NCBI GenBank assembly: GCA_029339505.1
Contig: JAQISU010000109.1
Span: 62,001-126,000 of the forward strand
Length of the DNA stretch: 64,000 nucleotides
Source of the DNA: Unio delphinus
Taxonomy: Eukaryota; Mollusca; Bivalvia; Unionida; Unionidae
Direction: 5' to 3'
Below, one piece after another: positions 1 to 14,130 of this stretch. The position numbers and the translations under genes were made by a program. Every line of letters starts with the position of its first letter. The first letter of the stretch is position 1. The notes beneath the pieces are model-generated. The model searched no databases, had not been told where the DNA came from, and saw nothing but the letters and a program-made list of their open reading frames with translations.

Positions 1-1734
1 GGGGCAAATTAAACTTATCAAATAAAATAAGACATTCAATGTTTGCAGAAAGGCTGGTAAAACAGTCTAAACGAAATTTACACCAACAGAGCTAACAAGA
101 TTCATATAAGAATGTTATATGTTAGCCACTCAAATGAAACGTTTCAGAAAGAAATCATTTATCGGTGACATGAACATATATAAAAAATAATTATGCAAAT
201 ATATATTTGACAGTGATAAACATCGAAATAGTCTTGGCAAAAGAAACGTTTAGCAGATACAACAATAACAAAACAAAAAGTGTGATGAACTATTTGGCGC
301 CTGAGAGGTAAAAGCTAAATATTTTTACGAAATGAAGTACCATCATAAGAACAAATTGCACAACAGTAAAGTTAATAAAATGTGCGGAAGAATGAAAACA
401 ATATATAAAACTTGTCTTAACAATGATGCGGTCAGTGGAAAGGTTAATTCATTATTAAAATATTAATTCATTATTAAAATATAACATGCAAATGCTTTCA
501 TAAATGAAGCCCGTAGCTGACACGAAAGAGGATATCTCCCTAAATTTGCATGTGCGGTTTGAAAATGTAACCCTGAAAACCCTGAGGAAATCTTAATGGA
601 AGGCGTCCTGAAGGAATATTTTACGAGACGTAATTGGTCGAGGGAGATGTAGAATATACCATTGAATTCCCGAATCATGTTACAAGGATAAATATAGCAA
701 TGAGTGACACACGATTAAAATGTTATATGGAAGGAACGACAAGAATGCTGATGAAGGATATCACAATATCAAAAGTTTGATAGATAAGAGGCTTTCATAT
801 TCTTGACGATGTCTGCTCGGCATTCTTATGCATCGCACCGATTTTAATATGTTTAGATTCCTATTGATCTCGTGTATGTAAAACATTTGCCGACATACAC
901 ATTTTTATTGAATGTTTCGTAAGAATAAAAAAGATATGCTCCTTGTCCACCTTCATTCTAAATAACATATGCAAACTAACACCACCCATGTTTACCTGAA
1001 AATAGCGATTCATTTTGCATAATGTCTTATAATAAGAATTCTCAATAATTGTAAAATATCTAATTACCAAACAAGTGCTATGTGTAAAATTGTAATATTT
1101 TACACTGAACATGTATTGCTTTGCAAAGATCCTTTTCTACGACATATATAATTCAGTAACGTATGTAATAAAGCGTCTGGAAATACAATTAGAAAGTAAT
1201 TTTCAGAAGTCTTTACGCTTCGTTTTGATAGTTTTTGCATCGGAATCTAGGAAAAAAGGTCACAGGAACAGCGCCAGACGATAGTTAACGAAACAATATA
1301 GTTACAGTCAACATTATAATTGTACTAATTGTTCTTTGCCATACGTTAACTTAACCTCATGTTATCATTTTAATTTAGCACCCTTCGCTCGAAGATTTTT
1401 GTCATTATTTAACGAACTGAATTCGTGTTTTATCACCTGCTTGATATATTGTAACAAAACCTACGAATTAGTGCATTGCATCAAAATGTCGGAGATGCAT
1501 GATCATTTAAAATGCATCATGTAATGTCATTGTGTTAATATGATTAACAAGCAACAAAATATGTGTACACATAATCTATTCCATGTAATTGTTTTTCGAA
1601 AAACACAAAAGGTGCCTATAGATAGGACTCCACATAGTATTATCGAGAAAGAACCCATCTGCTTGTGTCAATAAACCTTAACCCCACGTCTCCTCTACTC
1701 CCCCCTTCTTCCACCTTGCTGAAAAATTGTAAAG
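1..1734. other. AT-rich DNA without recognisable gene
   Basis: Only short ORFs of random appearance occur here on either strand. I see no family motif, tRNA or long repeat. It is probably intergenic or intronic sequence. Confidence 0.5.
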
Positions 1735-1778
1735 TGTGTGTGACAGAGAGAGAGTGTGTGTGTGTGTGTGTGTGTGTC
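1735..1778. repeat. (TG)n microsatellite with GA interruption
   Basis: A TG/GA dinucleotide run is followed by further imperfect TG sequence to about 1805. The minus-strand ORF across it, rich in His-Thr, is a by-product of the repeat. Confidence 0.85.
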
Positions 1779-2311
1779 TGAGTGTATGTGTGCGTCTCTG
1801 TGTGTACCATTTTCACCTACACGTTTCCTTCCACTGGCTACAAATCTTCTTAAAAAACAATATATAAGTCTCAGAACCGCATAAGTCAAGTCTTAATGAT
1901 TCTTTTATGTCCGTATTTCCTCCCTCGGGCGTAAACATGAATTTCTGTATTATAATCAAATAATTGCTTTAAACGCGAAGAGTAAAATACTGCATGTATA
2001 TTTGTACATTACTTTTGCAGACTATTATGAATGAGATGAGGAGGATATGGATGCTAAGTGTCTTTCCTAAAAACAGAGACGAAATACGCAATAAAGTGAT
2101 ACTCAATACAACTATGAATTCAAATCTTTTTCATTCACAAAACACGGTAAATCCATGAGTATCACCAACATCAGATAGGACAAATTTCGATATTAACATC
2201 CATCATTCTTGTCACTGTTTACAATAAACATTTATTTCAATATGCTCTTCAATTAATAAATTTCTACTGATAGAGAATTTTGTGTAGATACGTTTGTTAC
2301 TATGGATAGAA

Positions 2312-2312
<1 letters not shown>
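1779..2312. other. AT-rich spacer, nothing recognised
   Basis: No coding potential or repeat relationship was noticed between the (TG)n run and the (TA)n run. Confidence 0.4.

Positions 2313-2396
<84 letters not shown>
2313..2396. repeat. (TA)n microsatellite
   Basis: An uninterrupted AT dinucleotide run. It lies just beyond the 3' end of the Penelope-like element, with a second short TA run at 2492-2503 next to the stop codon. Confidence 0.95.
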
Positions 2397-2402
<6 letters not shown>

Positions 2403-2507
2403 GAATAAATAGAGATAAACAGTTTTATTATTACTTTTAATATGTATGATGCAAATTAATTAATGTATATAAATATTTATTTTAAAAAAAAATATATATA
2501 TATTACA

Positions 2508-4711
2508 TTAATGAAGGTCGTAAAGTGCTTTGGAATTGAGACCTTTTGGATATACTGTATTAAGACGGTGAATCCAGTAGGTTTCTTTTAGCAAACGTTC
2601 CATTTCAGAGTCAGCTATAACAATAGGTTAAAAGGAAAAATCTTGCAAAGTATGAGAATTATTGTTAAAGTGTACGGCAACATGAGATGAAAAATATTTA
2701 TCGATATATGTTTTTATGTCTGATCTATATGGGTTCATACGTTTAGATATGTGTTGACTAGTTTGTCCAATATATTGGACGTCACATGTTTTGCATGTGA
2801 TCAAATAAATAACGTTTGATGTTGCACAATTAGTATCACAATGCATATTAAACGTTTCTTTTGTATTACTACTACTGAAAGAAGTACTTTTAGAACAGTG
2901 CGAACATCTAGGTCTATTACATTTAGTTGCTGATCCTTTTTTGTACGATGTTTTTTCTAATTTAGAATTAATTAGGTAATCTTTAAGATTTTTTGTCCTT
3001 TTATAAGCAAGCATGGGCATGCTTTCGTGTAGCACTTTAACATTGTCTTTACCTGATAATTTTAACAAATCCCAATATTTATTGATAATCTTACCTATAT
3101 TTTAGATAAACTTGGGTTATATTCAATAATAAAGGGAATGATATCCTTATTTGTATTTTTGATTTTACATTGTAAAGATTCAAGTTGTGTAAGAGAAGAT
3201 ACTTTTTGGAAAGCAGCATTAATGATATCAATAGGGTAATTTCTATTTAGAAAATGCTGACCTAACTCTATCAAAGATGATTTAAAAACAGTGTCATCCG
3301 AAATAATTTTTCTATCTCTTTTAGCTTGACTATATGGTATCCCGCTTTTACATGATTTAGGATGGCATGATGAATATTCAATATATTGATGAATATTTGT
3401 GTTTTTAACATGAACCATGGTAGTGATGTCATTATTTTAATTTTTTATGACGTCTACGTCCAAAACTGATATTTTAGTTTTAGACACATTGAATGTAAAC
3501 TTTATTGTTGGATGAAATTTGTTTAAACTGTCTTTAAAATAATAAAGGTCTTCTAATGGATAATTCCAAATCATAAAGATATCGTCTAAACACCTTAACC
3601 AAACCTCTGGTTTTAAGAAACATTTATTTAGAAAATCATTTTCCAATTTTCCCATAAATAAAGATGCATAAGAAGGTGCCATAGGACTACCCATTGCTGT
3701 TCCCATTTTTTGGAGATAATTTTTATTACCAAATTGAAAAAAGTTATTTTCGAGCACAAGTTTTATCAAATTACAAACATGTTCTTTTGATAGTTTGCAT
3801 GTATATTCGTTTTCTCCAAGATAATATTTACATGCTTCGATACCATCATTGTGTGGTATATTCGTGTAGAGTGAAACCAAATCAAGTGTAGCTAGTAATG
3901 AATTTTCAGTTAGTTTTGGTAAAGATTTCAATTTGGTAATGAAATCAAAGTATCTTTGACATATGAAGTTAGTGATTTCATTAGTGGTTGTAAAACATGA
4001 TCAATATATTTGGATATATTATTTGTAACTGAGTTACAAGTAGAAATAATAGGTCTACCTGGATATCCTAAAGGTAGTGACTTATCAATCGTTTTATGTA
4101 TTTTTGGTAAAATATAAAATTGAGGTGTGCGTATTTTATTCGGGAAGATATCTAGTTCATCATGTATTGAGCAACTGTGTATAGCGATTTGATTAATATA
4201 TTTGCTTATGTTTTCTTTAAATTCTTCAGAAGGATTATAGGAAAGTTTTGTATAATATTCTTCATCGTTTAATTGTCTTTCTACTTCTTTAATATAATCT
4301 TCTTTATTCATTATTACTATGGTGCTAGACTTATCTGCCTTTTTAAAAGTAATACTTTCGTCCTGTGATAAGGTACGCAAGAAAATTAATTCTTCTTTAG
4401 ATATGTTAGTAAAATGTTTTCTTTTAGAACTGCTATTTAAAATTTCTTGTTTATTTGCTTCAATATAAAAATCGAGATAAATATCTCGACCACTAGAAGG
4501 TGTAAATGATGATTTTTTTTTCTTGTAAAAGGGCTTATTTTTTAGATGATAACTACTTTTGTCTTTTGAGTTTATATGATTGTGAGAAATATTCTTTTAA
4601 TTTTAACGATTTAGTGTATTTGAAAAATGCTTCTGCCAAATTGATATTATAATGCACTTTGGTTCCTGGACAAAAATATAAACCCTTACCTAGAAGAATG
4701 TAAGAATTTAT
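2508..4711 (-). pseudogene. Penelope-like retroelement: reverse transcriptase plus GIY-YIG endonuclease, broken
   Basis: Read on the minus strand from about 4711 to 2508, the pieces join into one Penelope-like polyprotein. In order they are: an N-terminal segment with LLGKGLYFCPG; a KADKSSTIVIMNKEDY block; YILPKIHK and GYPGRPIISTCNSVTN of the RT fingers; ATLDLVSLYTNIPH (RT motif A, catalytic Asp); KMGTAMGSPMAPSYAS (motif B); and RCLDDIFMIW, where the usual YxDD is LDD. After the thumb/linker comes a Cys-rich stretch, then VIYLITC, QYIGQT and KRMNPYRSD of the GIY-YIG fold, and a C-terminal KETYWIHRL with the catalytic Glu position. Damage: in-frame stops at 4553-4555, 3437-3439 and 2628-2630, and frameshifts near 3944 and 3100. 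The frame after the last internal stop stays open to a natural end at 2508-2510. Penelope elements normally carry exactly this RT plus GIY-YIG pair in about 700-800 codons, so this is a nearly full-length dead copy. I saw no clear LTR-like flanks. Confidence 0.93.
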
Positions 4712-4811
4712 CTCTATTTATTCATAAATTTTCCACATATTTACCAATAGAGATACAAGTATCTTGAAGATCCAGTTTTATATCTTTCCATGTATTAAAT
4801 ATTAATAATAA

Positions 4812-4818
<7 letters not shown>

Positions 4819-4871
<53 letters not shown>
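4819..4871. repeat. (TA)n microsatellite
   Basis: A pure AT dinucleotide run immediately upstream, in minus-strand sense, of the Penelope-like N-terminal coding sequence. Confidence 0.95.
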
Positions 4872-5201
<330 letters not shown>

Positions 5202-5309
5202 GCTCTTAAATTAGTAAATAAAGAATGAAATAAATAAGCATCGTAACATTTAAAACATTTAATCCCATCATCATCAAAAAGCTAAAGACACAAGACACAT
5301 TTATTAAAG

Positions 5310-6060
5310 GTCGTATAGAGTGTTTATGTGTCAAGTCTTTTTGCTGAATCACTGCAATATACTTCCATTCTAGTGAATGTTTCTGTGAAAGAAATTTACC
5401 TAAGTACTTTTGTCTTTCCAGACAAAATAATCACTTCAATAATTTAAAGAAAACACATTCATCCCAATTCAGCACAAAATAATACAACTAGAAAGTGCTA
5501 GATGTTAAAGCAAGAATCGCCATGTCATCAGATGTACAAGATTATATCATTCTATACTTGACCTTGTGGCACAATTATAATTTTCGAAAACAACAAAATA
5601 GTGTCATCAGATATGATTTTAAAGTAAGTTACAGAAAAGATTGCAAACAACAAGCTTTGTAAAGTTTAACAAATAAAGTATTTCCGTGAATACAAAGTAA
5701 AAAAAAAGAAACAAGAACTTACGGTACTGCGAATTAAATCCAAAAGTAATCCAAACATTGCAGACACAAGTACTGGTAATAAAAATTCCTGAATAGAACT
5801 TACTTCAAGTCCTGGAAAGATTCAAATTGAAGACGATGACGTATGTTATACGCTACGGAATAATGATGTGTCAACGGGCTCTTGTTGAATCAGAGTAATA
5901 TGATTCAAGGTTTGATTTCAGCATAAATTCCAGTGAATGTTTTTATCAAAAACATTTATAAGCGCAATGTATTTCCAAAGAACATAATAGCATGAATTCA
6001 ATAATTTGAAGAAAATACAATTCAGACAAATCTGGTCACAACATAATACAACTTAGAGCA
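5310..6060 (+). repeat. Diverged two-copy direct repeat
   Basis: Segments at about 5310-5500 and 5865-6055 share an ordered series of blocks: a TGTGTCAA start, a GAATCA segment, AGTGAATGTTT, AATAATTTRAAGAAAA and ACATAATACAACT-like strings. Downstream stretches also look related (TTGACCTTGTGGCA against TCGACCTCAGGTAA). The copies are well diverged, so this is an old duplication. Confidence 0.55.
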
Positions 6061-6784
<724 letters not shown>

Positions 6785-7018
6785 AACTACGTAAATGTTT
6801 AATTGCAAAAACGAATACCCTCCGTTACGGACAACAGTCAAACACAACATACATATCAAATACACTTATCACCTTCCTTCAGACTATATTAATCAAAGAA
6901 TGCATCTTGGAAGAATTAGTGAGACTCTTACACAACAGAAGGCAAACACGAATACAATAAAAGTGATAGTGAATCAGATTTTAGAATTTCATTCATCACT
7001 ATTATTTGTTATCGTTTT

Positions 7019-7262
7019 TGATGGTTTAACGTCATTTTTCAGCACAATACAATATATACTATACATGGCGGCCAGTATTAATGGTGGAGGAAGAACCCAG
7101 GAAAACCCCGGAAAGAACCACCGACCCCTGAAAAGCTACTGGCAAGTTTTCTCACATACCCACTTTGGCCGAAACCGAGACTCGAACCCACACAGACAGA
7201 GATGAGATGGAGCTGATCCGTAACAGACAGTGCTTTAGACCACTCGGCCACTCGGTGCCCCC
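7019..7262 (-). mobile_element. tRNA-derived SINE, family 1
   Basis: In reverse complement it starts with a class-II tRNA-like head: GGCCGAGTGGTCTAAAGC (A box, Leu/Ser-type), then GGGTTCGAGTCTC (B box). A conserved body follows (CCAGTAGCTTTTCAGGGG, TTTTCCTGGGTTCTTCC) with a CTGAAAAATGACG-type tail. The same consensus recurs at 10013, 20193, 26018 and 53545. Confidence 0.85.
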
Positions 7263-7650
7263 ACTCTAGTATGTATAATTATTTGTATATTTGGGGAAAG
7301 AAATTAGTTTTTACTATTGTGCATACGTTTGTCTTGTTATTCTTGTTACATGCTTTCATCTCATAGAATCGTAACATCTAGTAACTACAGTCAACGTTTC
7401 TGATCCATCCAAAGCCTTACAGTTAAATAATGATTCATCTTAGCCTTATCTCCAGCTAGATCATTGCTTAGTAATGCATGTATTTTCTCACTGGGTAAGG
7501 ATGTAACTATTCGGACAGTAAAGGGTCATGAGACTAAGTCGAATGACCACGATTCGCATATTCGATAAAATAAATAACATATCTCACTCTATCGCCTGAA
7601 TAGTAACCCGTTTTATAAACTGTATCAAATAAAGGAAGGGTAACTGAAAC
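7263..7650. other. Unique spacer before duplication copy A
   Basis: No gene or repeat recognised. It has no counterpart on the left side of copy B, so the duplication begins after it. Confidence 0.4.
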
Positions 7651-8583
7651 ACATATATATATATAAGAATATTATAAAGATTCTGTGAGATACTAGGCAA
7701 TGTGTATAATGCCATAAACGCTTTAGAATGATAGATATGGCTGAAGACTATTTTTCAGTTTTACAAAACGAATGAAATATATGTATTATTTTCATGCATT
7801 TGTCTCAATTCCATTATTCTGAGAAGAACAATTTAATATTTCCAACGGCTGATGCTAAGTAGATTCATCAAACTCTTTTGATTCACAGTTATGGAGTTAT
7901 TGAAATATATTAGTTGTATATGTGTTAAATCGTTATGTTGACAATTTTGACGGTTATTTCGGTATTAGGGAAATATTGATACTTTGTATGAAGTTTCTAA
8001 TAATACCAAAATACGTGTAATAATATACAGAAAGAAGCTAATAACCATTACATCACTTGCATCTTATTAATCTGTCAGTTGGTTACATTTCTTGCTTAAA
8101 ACTCAAGACAAGTGAATACATCAAGCTAGAAACGGTAGCTGACAGACATTTTTGGGAACTAAAAACCCAACATTCATGTAAGCTTGTTTCCTTTCAATCA
8201 CGCCCCGCGCATCATCCTCAAAGAGAACTGATAATTATTATGATAGTGTTCACACTGGAAATTATTTTTGTAAACTTGCTAACAACGCTAGATTTTGGAA
8301 CGTTAAGGGTACTGCTCGTATAATAGACGAGACAAAAATAGATAAAGAGTAATGACACCTGTTCGAAGAAGGCAATGTGGTAAACATTGAATATATGAAT
8401 TCATGTTTAATTTTAGTTGCAATACGATTCAGTGCTACACACCTGTTCTTCGAATTTAGAGATTAACTAATGCACTATATTGATTTGTATTCTTTATATT
8501 ATAACGTGTGATATCTCGTGTTCCCTCGCCAATAACACAGAAACCGATGCTTTCTTTATTTCGATCGTTTGCTGAACATTATT

Positions 8584-8838
8584 CTAGTCGCGATAACTAA
8601 GGATATCTTTGCTAGGAATGTAGATAGGTGTCCAATTATTAAATACTCTCATTGAGGAATGATTACGGCGATTCGAATTCGTGACTACGTCAACGAGACT
8701 TTTAAATTGAGGCATGAACCCAGCGGCAAATCGTTCTGGTGTCACATTCCAGAAAACAGTGACCAATTCAAGCAGCACGAGAAGGCAACACCTTCCAACA
8801 CGTCGAACAGAATTAAGGAAGGCGATCGTTTGTAATGA
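8584..8838 (-). CDS. Unidentified minus-strand open frame
   Basis: The frame is open from a TGA near 8839 to a TAG at 8584. It contains LELVTVFWNVTPERF and FNNWTPIYIPSKDILSYRD, which read like protein. It has no convincing ATG, and I recognise no family. The same frame is present unchanged in copy B (18764-19018), which says little because the DNA there is nearly identical. It may be an exon remnant or chance. Confidence 0.15.
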   Translation of the reverse strand, partial: SLQTIAFLNSVRRVGRCCLLVLLELVTVFWNVTPERFAAGFMPQFKSLVDVVTNSNRRNHSSMRVFNNWTPIYIPSKDILSYRD

Positions 8839-9092
8839 TCAGGTAATGATCAATAGTTTGTGGGAATAACTGGCTCAGCGTCTGATATTGCATACGACTA
8901 CAAACTTACCATTAGAGGGAAGCGAAAATAGCTCATAAAACATGTCGAAATCATGAACTATTTAGGATATAATGTGTCTTGAACTTTCACGCTGCAAATG
9001 GAATATTTTATTCCTCGAATTGTAGGATATTACCCACAATTCAAGTAAGAGTGTTTATGGGCACGCATTGACAAAAATCAAACAGTTTCTGA

Positions 9093-9726
9093 CCCGAACA
9101 TTACTGCTGTAAGTACCAAGATAAGAAAGCACAATCTTATCTCAAATGTAAAACGAATGGTCTAGACGTTGACTATTATTTGCGTCAAGTGTTACCTATT
9201 GACGATTTAAAGAAATCTTCAAGTCAGGTCAAGTTTAAGGCTTTAATGTAAAAAATGTCGATCATCAAGACATTGGTCTGGTCACCAAATCGTCCGTCGA
9301 CCCTTGGAAAAATGCATCTGATCACCTATGAGAAAAGCAAATAACTTCTGCCATTATGGAGATTAAGATAGTTCCAAGATAGAAAACTCATTGTGATTAG
9401 AAACCGATACAAATGATTTAGACATAAACAGTGCCATTCATCCATTTGCGTTAAATTAAGAGAATGCATGTGTACCAGAGTGATAATCTACATTATGACA
9501 TTGGTGATGATGTAGAACCTTGGCTCGATACTATCGAATGGTATGCAGTCCTTGTGCTTGTCTATGGATGTCATCCAAACATTCACAAACCGCACTAGAT
9601 AACATAAACTCACAGACAAAGATTACTAAGCAACAATTTATGCAACCAAATGTCGCAACAGATATTTTAGAAGAGTATATTCAGAATACGTGTCGTGCGA
9701 GATCAGAGCACTTTGTCAAGAGCTAA
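9093..9726 (+). pseudogene. Cluster of plus-strand coding remnants, unknown family
   Basis: Consecutive short open stretches read like a broken protein. First is HYCCKYQDKKAQSYLKCK followed by LDVDYYLRQVLPIDDLKK, ending at a TAA near 9249. Next is VDHQDIGLVTKSSVDPWKNA. Then from about 9472 comes DNLHYDIGDDVEPWLDTIEW followed by YAVLVLVYGCHPNIHKPH, ending in TAG. An ORF at 9520-9726 overlaps the last one in another frame. I do not recognise the family; the segments may be exons or a decayed transposon gene. The equivalent lies at 19273-19906 in copy B. Confidence 0.3.
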
Positions 9727-10012
9727 GTAAAACTTTAATTTCACATTGTCTTCTAGAAATACAACAGCATAGCCCGACTCCAGAATGAAACTGGCTCTCC
9801 CGAATCTAAAGGTATTTTCCAGAAAGTGTATCCGTACATATTTGGCACGCGAACATGGCGAATGGATGTACAGAACACGTGGCCTGAATCTTTACAAACC
9901 AGTTGAGAATTACAGGTTTGAAGTTGTCGGTAAACATCATGTCACATCTCTGGACAAAAGCGGTTAAGGTTTTTATTATTCAGAGTGTCGTTCTTGACTA
10001 CAGGAGTCATAT

Positions 10013-10264
10013 GGAGGCCCCGAATGGCCGAGTGGTCTAAAGCTCTGTCCGTTACGAATCACTGCCATCTCACCTCTGGCTGCATTGGTTCGAGTCTAAG
10101 ATTCAGCTAATGTAGTTATGTGGGAAAACTTTCCAGTAGCTTCTAGTGGGTCGGTGGTTCTTTCCGGGGGTTTACCTGGGTTCTTCCTCCACCCATAATA
10201 CTGGTCGCCATATATAGCCTATAGTGTGCTGAGAAATGGCGTTCAACCCTTCAACAACAACACT
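10013..10264 (+). mobile_element. tRNA-derived SINE, family 1
   Basis: Head: GGCCCCGAATGGCCGAGTGG (A box region) and GGTTCGAGTCTAAG (B box). The body includes CTAGTGGGTCGGTGGTTC and TTACCTGGGTTCTTCCTCC, and the tail is AACCCTTCAACAACAAC. This is the most complete copy in the window. It sits inside duplication copy A, so the SINE inserted before the duplication. Confidence 0.9.
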
Positions 10265-10979
10265 AAGAACAACCGGACTCAATTGACCAGTATGGTGATC
10301 AAACCGTGCCATGTACTGCGTGATTCACATCCCTACGCAGAGTCAATCGATATCGATGGTCACCAGTGTAGTATAATATTAGCCGTTTTTCTATTGAAGT
10401 AGAATAAGGTTTCAGCACATATATTTTTATGTTTCAGTTTGAACCCCTAACAGACCCCATTAAAATACGGATTTTACTTGATAGTATATTTCAGGTCAAT
10501 CTCTCACTATCTTTTGAAACGACAAAACTTCTCAAAAAACTGGAAACTCTCTTACTACACAACCTATTTTATGTTGCGGTGGGTAAAATATTCCTCCTTG
10601 AAGAATTGTTTTAAAAAATGTATAAACTGATGGGAGCCGGATCATAAAGACAAACGGGGAAAAGGTGGACGAGTGACATAGGGTTTTAAGAAAGACAAAA
10701 CTAATAGAGACGGATGACGTTGGACTTACTAGATGCCAACTACTTGTCATATTGTATAATCTAACGTATTAATGATTCAAAATTTATTCTAACATCTCAA
10801 AATTCTAAGATGAAGTGTACGCATGTACATAATTTAGACAAATAATACAAACAGTTACGAATTAATTAACCCTCAACTAAATTCATACGAAATAAACTGA
10901 ACTTATTTAGTATCTCTGTGTCATTTTGTGTCTCCCTGTCCAGAATCTATTTTCCTTTATTCAAGAATACTTGCTCCTT

Positions 10980-11093
<114 letters not shown>

Positions 11094-11409
11094 ACTGTAC
11101 ATATGTCTATCTCTCCCACTATATTAAAGTGCTCTCTCTATAAGTGACATTCTTTTTATCGGGTGAGAGATATCACAAAAACACAAAAAGATGAATACAG
11201 TAATGTACCAAAAGTTAAACAATATTAATATGCTTAACTGAAAACATAGGAATTAAATTTATATTAAATTTCAAAATTGCTATTTCATTACCTGTGAGTA
11301 GTTTATGCTGCTCAACTTTGATTAATCTCAATCGTGTAAAACAAAACTCTTACAAAAAAGACTTTGACATATACATTGCAATCTATGTAACTGTACCTCG
11401 GTTCTAATT

Positions 11410-11590
11410 GATATGACTTTAATGCTATTTCTCAGCACATGATAGGCAATATATGGATACTTGTATATTTAGTAAAGTAACAACCGGGGAAAACACTGGG
11501 AAAACAAGTAGCAAGCTCTCTCATATACCCGCTTCGGCCGAGTCCTAGATTCTAACCCAACCTAACAACTACCATGCTTTGGATTAAAAG
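11410..11590 (-). mobile_element. SINE family 1 fragment, diverged
   Basis: Blocks in reverse complement match the family 1 body: CAGCACATGATAGGCAATAT, GGGGAAAACACTGGGAAAAC and ACCCGCTTCGGCCGAG. It lacks an intact tRNA head. The counterpart in copy B is at 21588-21768. Confidence 0.6.
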
Positions 11591-13317
11591 AGCGAACATA
11601 AGTTGTAAGACAAATATATGGATTCCTTTTGAAATGAATTAATGAGGTCAATGTGACTTGAGTCATGGCAAAGCCATCCTAATCACTCACTGGATTGTCG
11701 AAAGCAGATATATGTCTTGTTTTCAGCAGAAACCATGTTTGTTACGCCAAATTTAAAACTGAGACGCCCAGACATGACTTTCTGGTAGAATCACTACCAT
11801 ATCGCAGAGTAAATAAAAATAGTTAAAGTAAAAAGCATAGTAGCTTTCCTGATTGTATGATTAACAACCGTTATGTAGTAAACTTGATAATCAGTGTTAT
11901 TTTTGTTGCTTTTGTGAAACATAAATCTGTTTTGCTTGCTAATAGATTAGTAGCTATGTTATTAGTTCATTGTGTAATGGTTCAAGGAATTGTTATTCAT
12001 TGCACATCAGATTTATCGACGCGCTTCGTGCGTACCATTCCAATATAAGCATATTAATTTAAGCAATTATAATTAAGGGAACAAAACCATACACAATTTT
12101 TAAGAGTTCGTATCTCGAAGTATATAAGCAAATGCAACCAAGGGTCCGATATTCTTTTTCCATATATGGATCTCTTTTGGCAGAATTGTTCATACAAATT
12201 TCAAACTTCATTTTAGCAGGTATCCTGGAGCCACTATTGTGCTGATCTACCGTACAACGCTCGTAAATGCATATGCGCATCAAACAATTGTTCATACAAA
12301 CACAGTACAGTAACACACCGATTACTTTCACGTGTCGTTCGAATGGACGAATGGACTCTAAAAGTAGAACTGTAATTTAAGGTATCTGAAGTAAGTGCGA
12401 CATACATATGTTATAATGGTGTTGAAGTAAATTGTAATGTGTTGATATGTTTAAAACTATTATAACAGAGGTGTGAAAGACGGTCGTTCTATGTTTAGTC
12501 TTGTGTACGTAAATTGTCAAAACTCTTTGAAAAGGATAATCAAAATAAGCTCAAAATAGCTAAAAGAATATTTAAACATTTTATTTCATTCCCATCTCTT
12601 CGATTTGCATAAGTGGATATTGACAACTAAGAACCGTTTCACCAGTCAAATCAATATATCAATGCATGTTAATAATTCCTCAATTTAATTCTTACATAAT
12701 CCTCAAGCATATAAAAAATTACACTTTTTATAAGGTGTAAAATAAGATGAATTTGTCAGTAATAACATGCCGTCTCTGTGCGACGCCTTTACAAACAACA
12801 ACATTTGATCAGAAGAAAATATTTTATCCTTTGACATGCTTCAAAACAAATTGATTGTAGAGATAATGCAATCTTTCTCAAAAGATTTTTCTCCTCTGCA
12901 TGTCAATGTAAATAATGAGGCTCACCACACAAACTTTAGGCAAACAATTATATCATTGTCATCAAGACGATGGCAAAACTGGAGAAGAGATGTTTTTCCA
13001 CGCTAATTATTATCCTCCCTTATTATCAGACGGAACATGATATATGGGCAATCACTGGAAATATCCCTTTTATGTACAACTACCAGGAAATCACATTAAT
13101 CAGTTTAAAGGTTAGATTTGAATTATTGCATTGTCAACGGTATTTGTAGCACTCAGCTCCATTCGCAAATATATTTCAGTTGACGCTACTAAAACACTTG
13201 TGTGTTCATCAGCACTTTCAAGACTGAACTAATGTAACTAAAGTATGTCTGGTTCATCTCAATATCTACTCCAGAAACTTGAAATGTTCATAACACCTCT
13301 GCTCGGATTATCTTTAG

Positions 13318-14130
13318 AGTACTGCAGATGGATTCATAGTATGAAATAAGAATTGTGAATTGATTATGGGAGAAGTTAGGGAAACAAGAATGTGAATGAC
13401 GAAACAAATACAAGAGCAGATATTAATAATGAATTACTTACGTTTCAAAAGAACAGTGTAAAGACTTACTCCTTGCTGCTCAATTGTTTCTTCACTATAT
13501 AAAATCAACAGAGCAGGAACAAAAATATTTGCCAAATAAATTTAATTCAATATCAAATCAATTTTAATTGCTCTGCAAAATGAATAAAATCTGCATCCCG
13601 TAGTAGCAACCAGGGCCTTTGATGAATATATGGCCAAAATCTAAGTTACAAAACGACTTGAAACCAGCAAGGCTCGAAAACTTATTAAACAGGTTTATTG
13701 TCAATATAATACAATGAAAATATAATAGGAACTTACAATATTATAAGTGTATCTACATTAATCCTTGAAGGCTACATTACAATCCAAAACGAAACTAAAT
13801 TTCCTAAATAATTTCAGATCCTTGAATATAAGTATCATTATAACATTGTCTACATTTCCTTTGAATAATTCAAAATAACAACAGAATAATCTTATAGTAC
13901 AATTAGCACGTTGTAATTCCAATGAATACTTCTAGCAAGCGTATCAGCTCAAATTATCTAATCACAATAGCAAACACATATGCAGATGGATTCATGGTAT
14001 GAAATAATAATTGTGAATTGAATATGGGAGAAGTTAGTAGAAAGAGAATATGAAAGCATTGTTAGACGAAAAGAAGACGACAAAATATATTTATAACGCA
14101 TTACATACGTTCACAAGAGGAATATTTCAC
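13318..14130 (+). repeat. Internal direct repeat present twice in A, once in B
   Basis: A block beginning GCAGATGGATTCATRGTATG (13324) and continuing through TGGGAGAAGTTAG recurs at 13981. Copy B has it once, at about 23501. The ~605-bp length difference between A and B falls here, as expected from unequal recombination between the two blocks. Confidence 0.75.

Noticed and set aside
10013..10095. tRNA-Leu/Ser-like sequence as a real tRNA gene
   Set aside because: The A and B boxes are present but the cloverleaf pairing is poor, and the same head is followed by the same SINE body at several sites.
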